From: Agapanthus africanus
Taxonomy: Eukaryota > Streptophyta > Magnoliopsida > Asparagales > Amaryllidaceae
Assembly (NCBI GenBank): GCA_030015575.1
Contig: CM057347.1
Span: 409,790,248 to 409,854,247, forward strand
Length of the DNA stretch: 64,000 nt
Reading direction: 5' to 3'
The position numbers and the translations under genes were made by a program. A model generated the notes under the pieces. The model saw nothing but the letters and a program-made list of their open reading frames with translations, did no database searches and was not told the origin of the DNA. Shown piece after piece: positions 49,712 to 61,159 of this stretch (position 1 is its first letter; every line of letters begins with the position of its first letter).

Positions 49712-52036
49712 GGAAAATCATGGGGTGTTGACATCAAGAATTCCGAACAATGGTGTTACGGATATGCTCATAACAATCCATGTTTTTTTTATAAAAGTTT
49801 TGGGAATGTTCGGTTATGCGACACAACAGTTGCAAAATAGATTGGAGCTCAGCATGTAAAGTTTTCTTCTTCTTTTTCTTTATATATAAATCGGCTGTTC
49901 CTCCCCTTTTTTTTTTGTGACAGAAGCTATGTTATAATTATTTCGGGTTCATTGCAACATGCTATCAAATGTTTTCAACAGGCGACACAAATGTAGAACA
50001 CTTCGAATTCCTGCAGAATTTAACTATGTCTGAATGCACTCGTTTTCTGTACAAATCTTACAAAGCGTCGCCTGTGGTTAATCTGTGGCATTAAGGATTA
50101 CACATTCGAATTGGGCGAATTTACAGTTAAACGCACTAAAGAGCTAATGTGGTGCAACTGAATCCTTGATTTATTGTAGGAACAATGCAGATAAGTTGTG
50201 TTTAATTCGAAAAAGATGCGGCACATGCAGACGGCCGATTCTTCAAAAGTTGGTTTCGGACTTGCCGCAGCATTTAGGCAAAGTCCTGCATGTATGAGAC
50301 AGAAATCATGATGCTAGTTGTCCCAAGGTCTATGAATCTTGGATACTAACAAGGGGACAGGAAACCCTAAAAGATCGGATACGTACGTGTTTTCGTGTGT
50401 AAATATAAAGTTATGTTTGGGTGAATGTAGGAAGTTTCAACTTTTAAAGAGGAAATCCCTATTTTGTTTTGCAACTCTCAAACATTTTGAACCATTTACA
50501 TCAATGAGATGCATATTAAAATCCCTAGTGGTTGCAGAATATTAGAAGTAGGAATTAAAATATGCTGAATCCTTAAAGACCAAGTCCTTTAGATTATGAA
50601 AACCAAGAGTTTAAACCAAAGAAACTTGAAAATTAGTATCAGCGACTAGATTGTTCTTCTCCAATGGTCAATTCAGGGTTCATAAACTTGAAAGTTAACA
50701 GCGCTTTCGGCGAACTTGGTGTGTGTTAACGCGTCTTATTTCGAAAGAAACAGCATTCACTGCTAATATAGTACAACTGAGTTATAGACATATCGTGTGA
50801 GAATTCCCATAGGTTTACAAGGCATTTTCATTCGGATAAGATGCGGCACAGGCACACGGCCGATTTTTCAAAAGTTGTTTTGGACTTGTTGCAGCATTAG
50901 GCAAAATCAGTCATTTGAGTCTGAGACAGAGTTCTTGATGTTATCTGTCCAAAGATATGCTTGGATACACTAACAAGGGGACACATAAAACCCTTAGTAA
51001 AAGGACACATGGACACAACAACAGGTTTATGTGCAGATATAAATTTATTTTTTAATATAGGAATAATTTTAGCTAATGATAAGATATTAATTAATATGCA
51101 TATTAAATCCCCTAGTGATTAAAACAAATTAAAAGTAGAAACATTAGCATACTAAAGCTTCGAGGACCAAGTCTTTTGGATTCTAAAACCAAGCAACTAA
51201 ACCAAATAATTAAACACACACAAAAGCCAAATCCAACAGGTGACCTAAAACAAAGATGCCAGAATCGAAAATCGAAAGTAATTGCGTTAACATTCTCAAT
51301 ATATATAATAACTTTGAATGATAACTGAAACTTGATAGTTTGTTCTTGAGACCGATTCATTTCCGATGTACTAAATTTATGATTTATAAAAGCTGGTTTC
51401 TGGTCAAATGGAGCGAGCGAATTAACCATTTCTAGTTTTATCAACCAAAAAAAAAAACAAAGAAAGAATACGTCAAGCTATCAGAAAATCTAGTACTTTA
51501 TGGTATCAAGGGTCAATAATCTAGCTATTAGAACCTATTAACAACCTCGATCAACAAGGTTTATTAAGAAAATGAATGTGAATTGTTTCAAACAGTAGAC
51601 CCGTGTGTGGTTATTTTATCCACAAACATATCATATGAAGATACAGAGATCGTGGATTAGGATTTGAAATGAACCAATAAAATAGTAAGACACAATTCAC
51701 AACTTCATCAATCTGCCAAAAAACAACATTAGACTCACGCCATGGAAAAACCATATCTAACAGTTCCAATTTCAACTACTAAATTATAACATCAGCTACA
51801 GATTACGAAAGGGAGAATAAATAGAACTCCTGAGAAAATTGGGGGTTTCTAATACAATAGCAGATTAAAAAATATAAAAAGTTATGAAACCCGAGATAAT
51901 ACAAAAGGGTAATTAAAGTGGCCCTAAGTTCACTAATTTCATTAGCATATTCATCATCTAATCCTAGTAATGTAAGTACTTTATAGTATCATGAGTCGAT
52001 ATTTCCATCGATTTTAGAAACCTTTACACAACCTTC
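49712..52036. other. Intergenic sequence downstream of the host gene
   Basis: AT-rich sequence without convincing ORFs. The first few hundred bases presumably hold the 3' UTR. A short (CG)n run lies just inside the gene's intron at about 49530. The one structure seen is the tandem duplication annotated separately. Confidence 0.5.
50205..51210 (+). repeat. Old tandem duplication
   Basis: Two diverged direct copies (about 50205-50625 and 50825-51210, period about 600-620 bp) share landmarks in order: AGATGCGGCACA.GCA.ACGGCCGAT, ACTAACAAGGGGACA, GCATATTAAA.TCCCTAGTG and GACCAAGTC.TTT. They look about 75% alike by eye with indels. No coding frame is conserved between copies. Confidence 0.65.
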
Positions 52037-52622
52037 TGTAAGTCTACGATACTGGGGTCGCAACACTTACAGACCGCGGCGGAAATATAGAACAAAAATT
52101 TCTAAACAATAGCACCATAGACTAAAACCAAGATCATACAAATACTAGCAATTGTAAAACAACAAGAGAGCTATCTAAAAGTTTAGAGGGGGCTACAACC
52201 CACTCTCTAGTGGAAGACTCAAGTTTCTCTCCAAGGTTGTGGGATTGAGCTTGATCTGCGACCTTCTCGCCGAAAATGATCCACCTTGAAAGCAACCCAC
52301 CCAACCTCCAACTCCACAAAAGAACACTTCTTTGTGAAGCTACTAGCTCTCACAAATTGCCAGTAAGCAAGAAGTAGAACATCAAGTGGAAAAGCTCTCT
52401 CTTTTACTCTCATGTTCTTCTCTTTTAATTCACATCACATAAGAAAGAAGTTGAGGAGTAAAAATGATAAGCAATCCTCTTTCTCTCACTTCTATCATAT
52501 AAAAGAGAAAAGGGACGAGGTTTATCTACTCAAGTGGTCCCCATCCACATGGCATCCACATGCCTCATTTGTCACTAACTGACAAAAATTAGTATATGCA
52601 TCTCATACACACACACACTAAA

Positions 52623-52662
<40 letters not shown>

Positions 52663-53874
52663 TGTGTCATATACACAATACTAGCAACCATATCATATAT
52701 GGATATTAAGTCAACACTTGACTTTATAATCCGGCTTATAAATAAACCGGCTAGTATTATCAAACGTTTGATTAATATACATATATCATATACACGTGTT
52801 TAATCGAACTTCCGCACGTATCAACTATACGCACAATACAAATCCGCATCATCATTTCGTCTGAGCGGGCACTTTCGGCGTGGGACTCTAAAGACTTGAC
52901 AATACGCTGACAGTAGGTTAATAGGATCATATCCGATTGAATCTGAAACAATTTCATACCAATCCCCTGACGGGTTAACCAATAAGCACGTCAGCGGCAC
53001 TAGTTGTACGTAACGACTACCCATGTATGTGTCAAAAGATAGGTCGATAAGCAAACTTATCTGAACCCAACAAAACCTATCAGTGACAATTATCTTACAG
53101 TTCGATCTCTTCATTAAAGAGTATTGCATACCGGGTTTGGGGGGTGAAAACTGTCAGACCCCAATAACCCAATAAGTCATGCCGATATGAAACTCATAAC
53201 CATCCGAGATACAATTGATAACAGTTATCAGTTTATCTCGACCATCCTGACCAGGGACTTATGGTCATAGTATATCATGCACAGAGCGACACCAACTTCT
53301 TATACTGGAAGAGACGAATTCCCTCTTGATCGTTCACTGCCTCCATATGCTTCGGGGCTATACCCAACTAAAACATGTATGTATGGCTTTTTAAAGCCGT
53401 GGTTAGGTAGAAGTCAAAATATGGTGTGAACACACACAAGACACTATGACGATCTCAGGTCAAAAGACTACTATGTACCATTGTAACCAGAGAACTGCTA
53501 ACTGACAATAGGTATAATACCATTTAGAAGTTCTCGGCGAGTCCGTTCAGTATACTCATTCTTTAATGAGCATCTGTATATAATCTTCGATGTCAAACAC
53601 CAATGGCTGTGGGACCAGCCATCGCCTCCTGTCGGGGTCAAGAAACGTATACACTTGTATACTCTGAAGTACCGATGCCCTGTCTCGATACTCTCACGAC
53701 TAAGAACATTTAAGGACGTGCTTATAGACTACTCAGACCCCACTAGTATGATCACATCATAATTCTGGTAGACAAGCAAACATCCTAAGAGTTTTATCAA
53801 TATGTATTAGCGATACGTAATAGCAAGTAAAGTATATACACATGAATGATAATGCAAACCAGATAGCATACTAT
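52037..53874 (-). repeat. Element H: copia LTR in minus orientation, interrupted by element G
   Basis: It starts TGTAAGTCTACG on the plus strand. Its reverse complement aligns with the copia LTRs of A, C and E through several blocks (CTTTAGAGTCC, TTGGGGTCTGACAG, ATGGAGGCAGTGAACG, the hairpins at 53206-53239, 53246-53255, 53296-53311 and 53385-53398). It stops at GATAGCATACTAT, where the other LTRs continue, and element G begins at the next base. The rest of H, if present, lies right of the window. No primer site adjoins its left end, so this is a 3' LTR or a solo LTR. Confidence 0.7.
52628..52659. repeat. (GA)n microsatellite
   Basis: About 16 uninterrupted GA dinucleotides inside the H LTR. 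Confidence 0.9.
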
Positions 53875-53940
53875 TGTTTCCCCCAATCAGAGCAAAGCTC
53901 TGTTCAAAATTCAAATTTTGAAATGAAGCAACGCTTCATA

Positions 53941-54172
53941 AACAGCGGCAAGTGCGCTGCGCCCTAAGCAGCGCACCACGTGCAAAGCACGTGTGCGCTA
54001 GCGCCAAGAGCGCTCCACTATAAGCAGCGCACCACGTGCAAAGCTCGTGTGCGCTAGCGGCAAGCGCGCTGCACTCTAAGCAGCGCACACGTACAAAGCA
54101 CGGGTACGCTAGCGCTAAGTGCGCTGCACTCTAAGCAGCGCACCACATGCAAAGCACGGGTGCACTAGCGCT
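53941..54172. repeat. 56-bp minisatellite with G-box hairpins
   Basis: Four units with starts (AAGCAGCGCAC) at 53966, 54022, 54078 and 54133, period 55-56 bp. The best unit contains GCGCACCACGTGC, five or fewer loop bases, then GCACGTGTGCGC. This is a near-perfect inverted repeat with a CACGTG in each arm. Later units have lost the CACGTG cores. The array lies about 350-580 bp upstream of G's TATA box. Confidence 0.85.
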
Positions 54173-54516
54173 GGAACTAAAAGCTCCCCACCGTCAGATC
54201 AAAGATCTAATAAAATTGATAAATCATCAATTAACCAGAATAAAATTCTGTTAAGGAGAGATTCCTCAAAATCTTTCTAAACAAAAAGATTATGCTCTGT
54301 AAATCAGAGCACCGTTGGATCAATGATGCAAAGGTGATTAAAAATCACCAAAATACAGAATAAATTCTGTATGGAAAAGATTTCCCAATCTTGTTAAAAT
54401 AAGAAAATTGCCTTCTGTAAATCAGAAACCCTTGGATCAAAGATCCAACGGTGGGAAAATCCCTAAATCAATTGGAGAAAAGATCTTCTTAACTGATTGA
54501 ACAAATCAGCTTGCCC

Positions 54517-54524
54517 TATATAAA
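54517..54524 (+). promoter_or_regulatory. TATA box of element G
   Basis: TATATAAA in the context GCCCTATATAAAGGCCCC, inside the LTR and in the direction of the primer site. Transcription would start near 54550. Confidence 0.7.
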
Positions 54525-55184
54525 GGCCCCAAGACTTCAAGTCTCATACAGAGGAACCCTTCCATAAACTTTGAGAAATCTCAGAAAGAAGAGCCAAGCT
54601 CTCGGTAGAAGAACAACTTTTCTTCAAGGTAAAAAATAAACAGAGAGATGAAATCATCTCATATTAAAAAGAAGAATTCACTTCTTTCTTTAAGATCATA
54701 AATCTACAAGACCAAGGTCTTTCACAAAGAGATCGAAAGATCTCATCATAAAATAAAAAGAAAAACATAATTCTTCTCACAGATCATGGATCTATAAGAC
54801 TAAGGTCTTTTACACAAAGAAATCATGAACATCTCATTTTAAAATAAAGGGGGGAGAATAAGTCAATTCTCTTAGGATCACAGAGCCATAAAGTCAAAGC
54901 CTTTCATCAAAATAAGAGATTGAAACATCTCCTATTAAAATAAGAACTTTTATTCTTAAGATCTTGAGACACAGTCTCTTATAAAGGAGAATTCATTTCT
55001 CAGATCATAAAGCTGATCAGATAGCGCTTTGCGCTCATAAACTAGCGCTTTGCGTTCTTGAACTGGCGCTCAGCGCCAAGCGCGGCACGTGCTTCCCATG
55101 TGTGCGCTACTTGAACAGAAACGCTTTGCACTCTTTGGACTGGCGCTTAGCGCCAAGCGCACCACGTACTCCTCATGTGTGCGC

Positions 55185-56559
55185 TGATTTATAGTGATTT
55201 TATGATCAAAAATAATATTACCGCAATCAAGAACGGTGTCGCTTGGTAACTAGCTGGTGAGTACGGGTCGGTCCACAGGGATGTTGTGAATTTCCTAATC
55301 GCTCAAACGAGTTAATTCCGATGGGAGCCGGATTGATTATTAAATCTAAAAACTAAATTGATTCTATACTAAGATTATCTAGATCTAAGTCTTGCTAGGG
55401 TTAGGTCTAGGGTAGGTATGTAAATAAATCTCAACGCTTTCTATACCCAAATGAGGATCTATGAGAAGTTATGGTAATTATCAATAGAGGGGATTAGATC
55501 CATTCAGGAAGGTGTTCCTTCCTCTAGGTTCTTATCCTTCCTTTATCAATCCTTACCCTAACCTCCATGGAAAACCATCACAACCGGGTCTTTATACTAC
55601 GGTATCACCGCTATCTTGAGGGATAGGGTGTCGTAGGGAGCGGTGTATGCATGTATGCATGGAGTCCTATTAATTATATGTGATGAGCAAGAAAGGGATG
55701 AGAGATCTCATCTCTCAAAAGCCTTCCCCAAAGCTAACCCTAACTAGCGAGGAGACTACTCGCTCATTAGGGAATTTAAAAACATTTATCTAGGGCAGAG
55801 AATAAAAAATTACCTAGGGCGAGAATTGAAATTACCTACTTACTTTACAGATGGCTCTCTCCAAACATTTACACAGGGTTGTCAGATCTGAATAGATGAT
55901 ATGAAAAGAGGCATTGATGCTCTCCAAAAGAATTCTAAATTTTATTCATAGAAAGAGGTATGGAGGCATAGCCTAATACAATGATTTGGGCTTCTATTTA
56001 TAGAGATAGAAACCCTAGGTTACAATTGACCCGCACGTCTGCATTTACCAAAATAACCCTAGGAAGACCTAGTCTGCGCCATACACATTATGGTAAAAAG
56101 ATATTCCATTTTGGGCTCTTGATGGCCGCGGAACCGCGGCCGCAGCAGGGTTTGGGCCGCGGTTCCGCGGCCCAATGGTTGACTTGATGGCTCAATTTTC
56201 TGCTACAGGCTCTGGGCTTTTTGGGCTTCTTATGTTTTTGGTTCTTTTCTCCATTTGGCTTCTGGGTCTTCTCCAGATCTTCCAGTGAATACTTGTGGTG
56301 GACTTTAACCGTGGCTTCACGATCTTGGACCTTGCGTTGCCTTGTTCTTTTGTGAACTGTTCTTTTATGTAGGCTTGATCAAGATCCTTCTATTTGTTGG
56401 TTGTAGTTCCACTTTTGCATCGTCTTTTATCTTTTTCACTGTTTTTGATCCAAGAACCTGTAACCTGTAATATGTAGCAGACATGCGTCAAAAGCACCTG
56501 TTTATTTATTAAACGAATAAGAATGGGGAATATAATAATGCAATATTATGGTGTGAACA
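55185..56559 (-). repeat. Element F 3' LTR
   Basis: 1,375 bp, partner of 61160-62540. It contains a minus-strand TATAAATA (56002-55995) and the GC palindrome pair (56124-56141, 56154-56173). Confidence 0.93.
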
Positions 56560-57992
56560 AATACCCCCAAACTTATCTTTTGCTCGTCCTCGAGCAAACT
56601 TATTTTTTATTCTCGACATAAAAACTTAACCGCACTTTCGCAGGGAAACGCGATTGCACTGAGTTCGTGCAACAAGCCGTTAAACCTCTAGGTGTCCCTA
56701 GTAGGAGGAGTGTTGTCTCCTGAGGGTTTTCAGCGGATACTACCCACAAAATCCTATCAATTCGGCTTTTTCAACTTTTGTTCTCCAATTAGGTTTTCTA
56801 ACAAGGAATTCTATTATTTTCGACTCGTAAATTATCCACCCATATTCTTCACACTTCCCTATCATCTAACTTAAGATTATATATGTTCTATAGACTTACT
56901 TAACTTTCGGCATTTCCTAAGTTTTCCTTCTAGGGTTCCATCTCCACTTAGGAATTTCTATCAACTCTACTGAAGATACAAGTTCTATTCTTCACTCCTT
57001 TCTCTCATCTAAACTCCAATCACATATCCCCACGTGTGTGTATATATCACCCCTACACTTGGAAATTCAAATCAAGCAATCATACTCTTGTCCGTTGTCC
57101 AAAGCACTTATTAATTGGTGAATTTTTAATTGAATTTTTCTTATACATCCTTCATGCGACCGTTAATACTTCTTGAGGTACCAACGACCGATTACAAAAT
57201 GTGTTTGCACTTTAAAGCGTAATTCCTAGTCTTGCAACACCCAAGGCTTTAGCAGTGACTCTCAAACCAGTTGGTCTAAGACACTAGGTGATGAAGCACC
57301 CTCGCTAAATATTTTTTTTATTTTTTTAGCCTTAAGTAATCACAAAAACCAGTGTTCATTTTTTTTATTCACACTTGTATTTTTTTTTCTTCGTACTAAG
57401 GACTTAAGACAAGAGCATTTCAAGGTCTCCTCTACTATTCCAAGTTTCAAGGTGCGTGATTGTGCAAATTGTAGGGTATACGTTTTCAGAATCTAGACTT
57501 AAGCTAGAAATTATTTTTCAAACTTATACTCTAATAAAATATCAATATTTTTCCTTTGTTTCAACTTAGCCCAAAAAGTTAACTCAAAATTTGCCTATTT
57601 CTAAATAAACTACAGAGACATATACTTTCTACCGTTAAACTTTAAGGAAGGTTATTTTTAGGGTTTTTAACTTACTAAGTCTAAGATCTAGTTGTTCCTA
57701 ACCAGTTAACCTATTTGTCAAACTCAAGTCAAATAAGGCCAAAATTGAATACATTAATTTTTATAATTTTTTGAAAATTTTCAATTTTTATGGGTTTTAC
57801 AATAAGTATGCAAATGCAAAAAATGTACATATGAATGCGAAGGAAGAAAACGTACCGAGCATACCCCCAAACTTAACTTTGACAGTGTCCTCGCTGTCAT
57901 GCCACACCAATGGGGTCAAAATTGTTGGCACTCCCCTATTTATTTATTTATAAATTTATTTTATTTTTTTTATTTTCCATTTTTTTTATTTA
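56560..57992 (-). other. Element F non-coding region with polypurine tract
   Basis: Next to the LTR, AATACCCCCAAACTTA (56560-56575) is the reverse complement of an Athila-type polypurine tract. A second copy of that motif, CATACCCCCAAACTTAAC, lies at about 57860-57880. The rest is AT-rich with no coding signal. Confidence 0.7.
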
Positions 57993-59938
57993 TTAGAAAA
58001 GAAAACAAAAAAAATATATACATATATACAATAAAGTCCTCCCCAAACTAAGCAAGGCCTTACATAAACCAAAGGTTAGTACCAACCATTCAAAGATCTT
58101 ATCGTGGAAATGGTAGAGTTGGTGAAAGAATAGGGCGTAAAGGAAAGAAATGAGAAGCACACGAGACCGTGTGGGAAGAAAGGTAGAATATGGTCTCGGT
58201 GGGGGAGAAGAATGGCGGAAAAAAGAAAGAAGTGGAGTACGATCTTGAGGGTGTAAATCGAGTGAATAAATTAGCGTAATTTGTGATGACCGATGTGTTA
58301 AAAGTGATTGTGCTAATCTATCAACCCGTCTAGAAATGGGGTCAAATTCCTCAAGATTCGCAAGCAAACATGGGTCCGTCGAACTTGGTATTGGAGATGA
58401 AAGCGTAACGGTCTCTTGTAAGGTCGGAACGATAGGAAGGACGAAAGGAAGTGAATTAGGGATAGTCTCATTCTCACCGTAGGAAACTGTCTCGAACTTG
58501 AAAAATTCCATCAATAGTTCGAAACGACTGTAAGAAACCGAGTCTGATGGTTCAACTAACTCATCTGAAAATTCAAAGGTCTCAAACTCGGGCGGTGAGT
58601 CATCAACATCGTCCGAAAAAGTGAAACACTTGTAAGTGTTATCGGCTGTGAGAACTGTGTCAGATTCAAAGGAAAATTTTTCATACTCACAGTCTTCAAG
58701 CGTGATCTTGTGCGTGGTCGGAACGATGGAAAGAAGGGAGGCTGATATAACAGTTAAAGGTTCATGAGGATGAATTGGAAAATCCGAAACATCAAACAAA
58801 AATGGTTCAACTTCAATATTATCCTCAATACTATCCTCAAAATTCTCCTCAATATTTTGCTCATCCATGCCATTATCATCAAAATCAAGACGCATATGAA
58901 GTTCGGGAGAAACAATCAATGACTCGGGATAATGAATTGGACATAAAATTTCAATCAAATCTACGGGTTCATCATCCAAAATATTCCCGGCGTCTATATC
59001 CTCAATCAAGTGAAAATCAATTTTTTCTGACACCTCATCAAAAGCATGAATATTTATCGATTTAGGTTCTAGAGTGGAGGTGTAAACATCGAAAGGATTA
59101 AGTGTGGTTTCACTCAAAAGGGATTCTTCAAAATCTGGCAAATCAAGCACTACAAAGTCACACAACTCATTATTTGGAGCACTTGTTTGAAAACTGGAGT
59201 TGTTGAATTCAATTGGTAATGGGTAGGTTTGATTTGGAAGTGTGTAGAACTCACTCTCTCCTCTCAAATTCTCACTCTGTCTAACCGCCTCCTTATACAT
59301 TGGAAAATTTGGAGCTAGTTGGAAACCAGCTACCGGTTCATTAGGTTGCATAAGGGCGGCAATGGACGCATCCACATTCCTAATCATTTTGTTTGTTGCT
59401 AAAATATAAGCTTCCAACGACTGTTCTAGACTAAACATGGGTTGTGAAGGGGTTTCAGTAAAAGATTCAAAATTGTTTGGATACGTGAAACTCCCAAATG
59501 GCTGTGTAGAATCAATATCTATGGAAGGTGTGAAAGTCGGGTAGGACTGGTAGGAATTGGATGGTTGGACAGGGTAGGATCAACATTTGGATAAAAGGGT
59601 GAATGGACTTGTTGATCCAAAGAACTTGAAGTGTTGAAAGGAGTGAAAGATCGGTTACGAGATTGTTCAATATGCTCTGCAATAGATATGGGTTTAGGAG
59701 TTACAACAGGACTCGAAAAAGTGGTATCAACGTACGAAGGTGGTGAAGGTTGACATGGTTGATACAAAGTGGATTGCAAAGTCGAACTGTTTCTCCTAGA
59801 CGCTTCTATTCGATCTTTCAAAGAAATTTTGGGCATGGAGGGATCGTCCTTAAATCGACTGAAACAATTCGCGTAAGAGGCAAAGTTAGGTTCAGGATAC
59901 CAAAGTTCGGCAAGAGAATTATGAGGTGGGGTACCCAT
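57993..59938 (-). pseudogene. Element F ORF: unrecognised acidic protein with hydrophobic C-terminus, one frameshift
   Basis: A start at ATG 59938 (MGTPPHNSLAELWYPEPNF) gives a frame that shifts once near 59575-59585 and then stays open to 57993, about 650 residues in all. The N-terminal part has two similar motifs (SLKDRIEASRRNS and SIAEHIEQSRNRS). A central helix, SLEQSLEAYILATNKMIRNV, recalls the C-terminal coiled segment of Athila-type gags. A long Asp/Glu/Phe-rich region follows, then about 60 very hydrophobic residues with two possible membrane spans. No CCHC knuckle, protease or polymerase motif is visible. It could be a gag-derived or envelope-like protein; neither is established. The last few codons overlap a TTTGGGGAGGACTTT motif and may not be coding. 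Confidence 0.55.
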
Positions 59939-61138
59939 GATGTAAGAAGGGAGAAGAGAAAGAAGGTGGGTGGTGCAAGGAGTTCTTAGCGACAAAATTT
60001 GCAAGTCAGTTTTTAAAAAAAAATTTCCTCTTTTTTCTTTTATTTGGAACTTTTTTGCAAAAAAGATTTTTGATAAATGGCTTAAACACACTTTCAATCA
60101 ACCACAAATGCACAATCAGGCCTAGATCTAGGGTCACCTAGGTCAGCTAGACAGCTCCTAACTGTTCCAAAGAGCTAGAAATAGGAGCTCAAACCGCTTC
60201 TTCACCGCCAATTGCGGCCAGGTAAGTGTCAGGTGAGTGGGAGGCTCTCCACTACAAGTAGTGGTCCTAATTAAGTAACCACTCGCCTTAGACACACTTT
60301 CCTAAACACCGCAAAGTCAGGTTAGGATCAACGGCCGATGCCTACAACTAGTCCTCTGTCCTATTGAGCGCGACGTCCTTAGGGCTGAGTCTTGTATTTT
60401 TTAATTAAGAATGGTCAATGCATATGCCTTATGTGATTTCTGGGGTCCTGGGAAGGGTGATGAAATCCCCACCCAATCTAGATTGGTTTCAAGCCCCTTA
60501 AAGTCAAATTAAATATATGCAAAACAGTAACAACCACTTGCAATCAAAAAAAAAATTATTTTAAGCGCGGCGCAAAGAATCCTGCACAAGATCAAGTTAT
60601 TGGAAGGGGAGAGATTTTTTAGTGCAAAGAATCCTGCAGAAAAAATTTTCAGAGGAGATATTAGGGTTTCAGAGAAGAAGAGGAAACTTACAGTGGTGTT
60701 TTTTTTTGTTGCAGACACACTTACAGTGGTGTTTTTTGTTCCGCCGCCAATACTGCTTCCCGCCGCGGTTCCGCCGCCAATACTGCTTCCCGCCGCGGTT
60801 CCGCCGCCCTTTTTTGTTTTTTTGACGTCACTTCTTGCCGCGGTTCCGCTACCGAAATGCACCTTTGACCGCGGTTCCGCGGTTGACTTGTTGACTCGGT
60901 CCTCCAAATTTTTTCTGTTGTTCTGTTATGAAAATCCTCTGTTGTTCAGATCTTCAGTTTTCTGTTTCGCTTTCTGGATTTTTCAGATCCGAACTCGATT
61001 GTAGATCCTGCAAAATTCAAACAAAAATACCCTTCACAAAAATAAAAGATGATAATTTTTTATATTTTTTGATTTTTCAGTTTTTATGATTTTTTAATTT
61101 TAGATTAACCCGAAATTGCAAAAAGGAAATAACACGCC
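59939..61138 (-). other. Element F leader
   Basis: No convincing gene. It contains a CCGCCGCGGTTCCGCCGCC motif as tandem copies (about 60740-60805) and further CCGCGGTTCCG motifs to 60887, related to the palindromes in F's LTR. Short ORFs here arise from the repeats. Confidence 0.6.
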
Positions 61139-61157
61139 ATCCCCGGCAACGGCGCCA
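61139..61157 (-). other. Primer-binding site of element F
   Basis: The minus strand reads TGGCGCCGTTGCCGGGGAT two bases inside the LTR, the classical Athila-type site complementary to tRNA-Asp. Confidence 0.85.
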
Positions 61158-61159
61158 TT

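Noticed and set aside
53941..54172. CRISPR-like regular spacing
   Set aside because: The whole 56-bp unit repeats with no unique spacers, and the setting is a plant LTR; it is a minisatellite.
57993..58160. RT-like WLVLTFGLC string at the end of the F ORF
   Set aside because: Resembles the gypsy RT block around PFGL by a few residues only; no neighbouring RT motifs and it overlaps a purine-rich motif.
58775..59065. Plus-strand ORF opposite the F ORF
   Set aside because: Antisense shadow of the biased Asp/Glu/Phe-rich coding sequence.
60509..61004. ORFs on both strands in F's leader
   Set aside because: Produced by the tandem CCGCCGCGG repeats and homopolymers; no domain on either strand.
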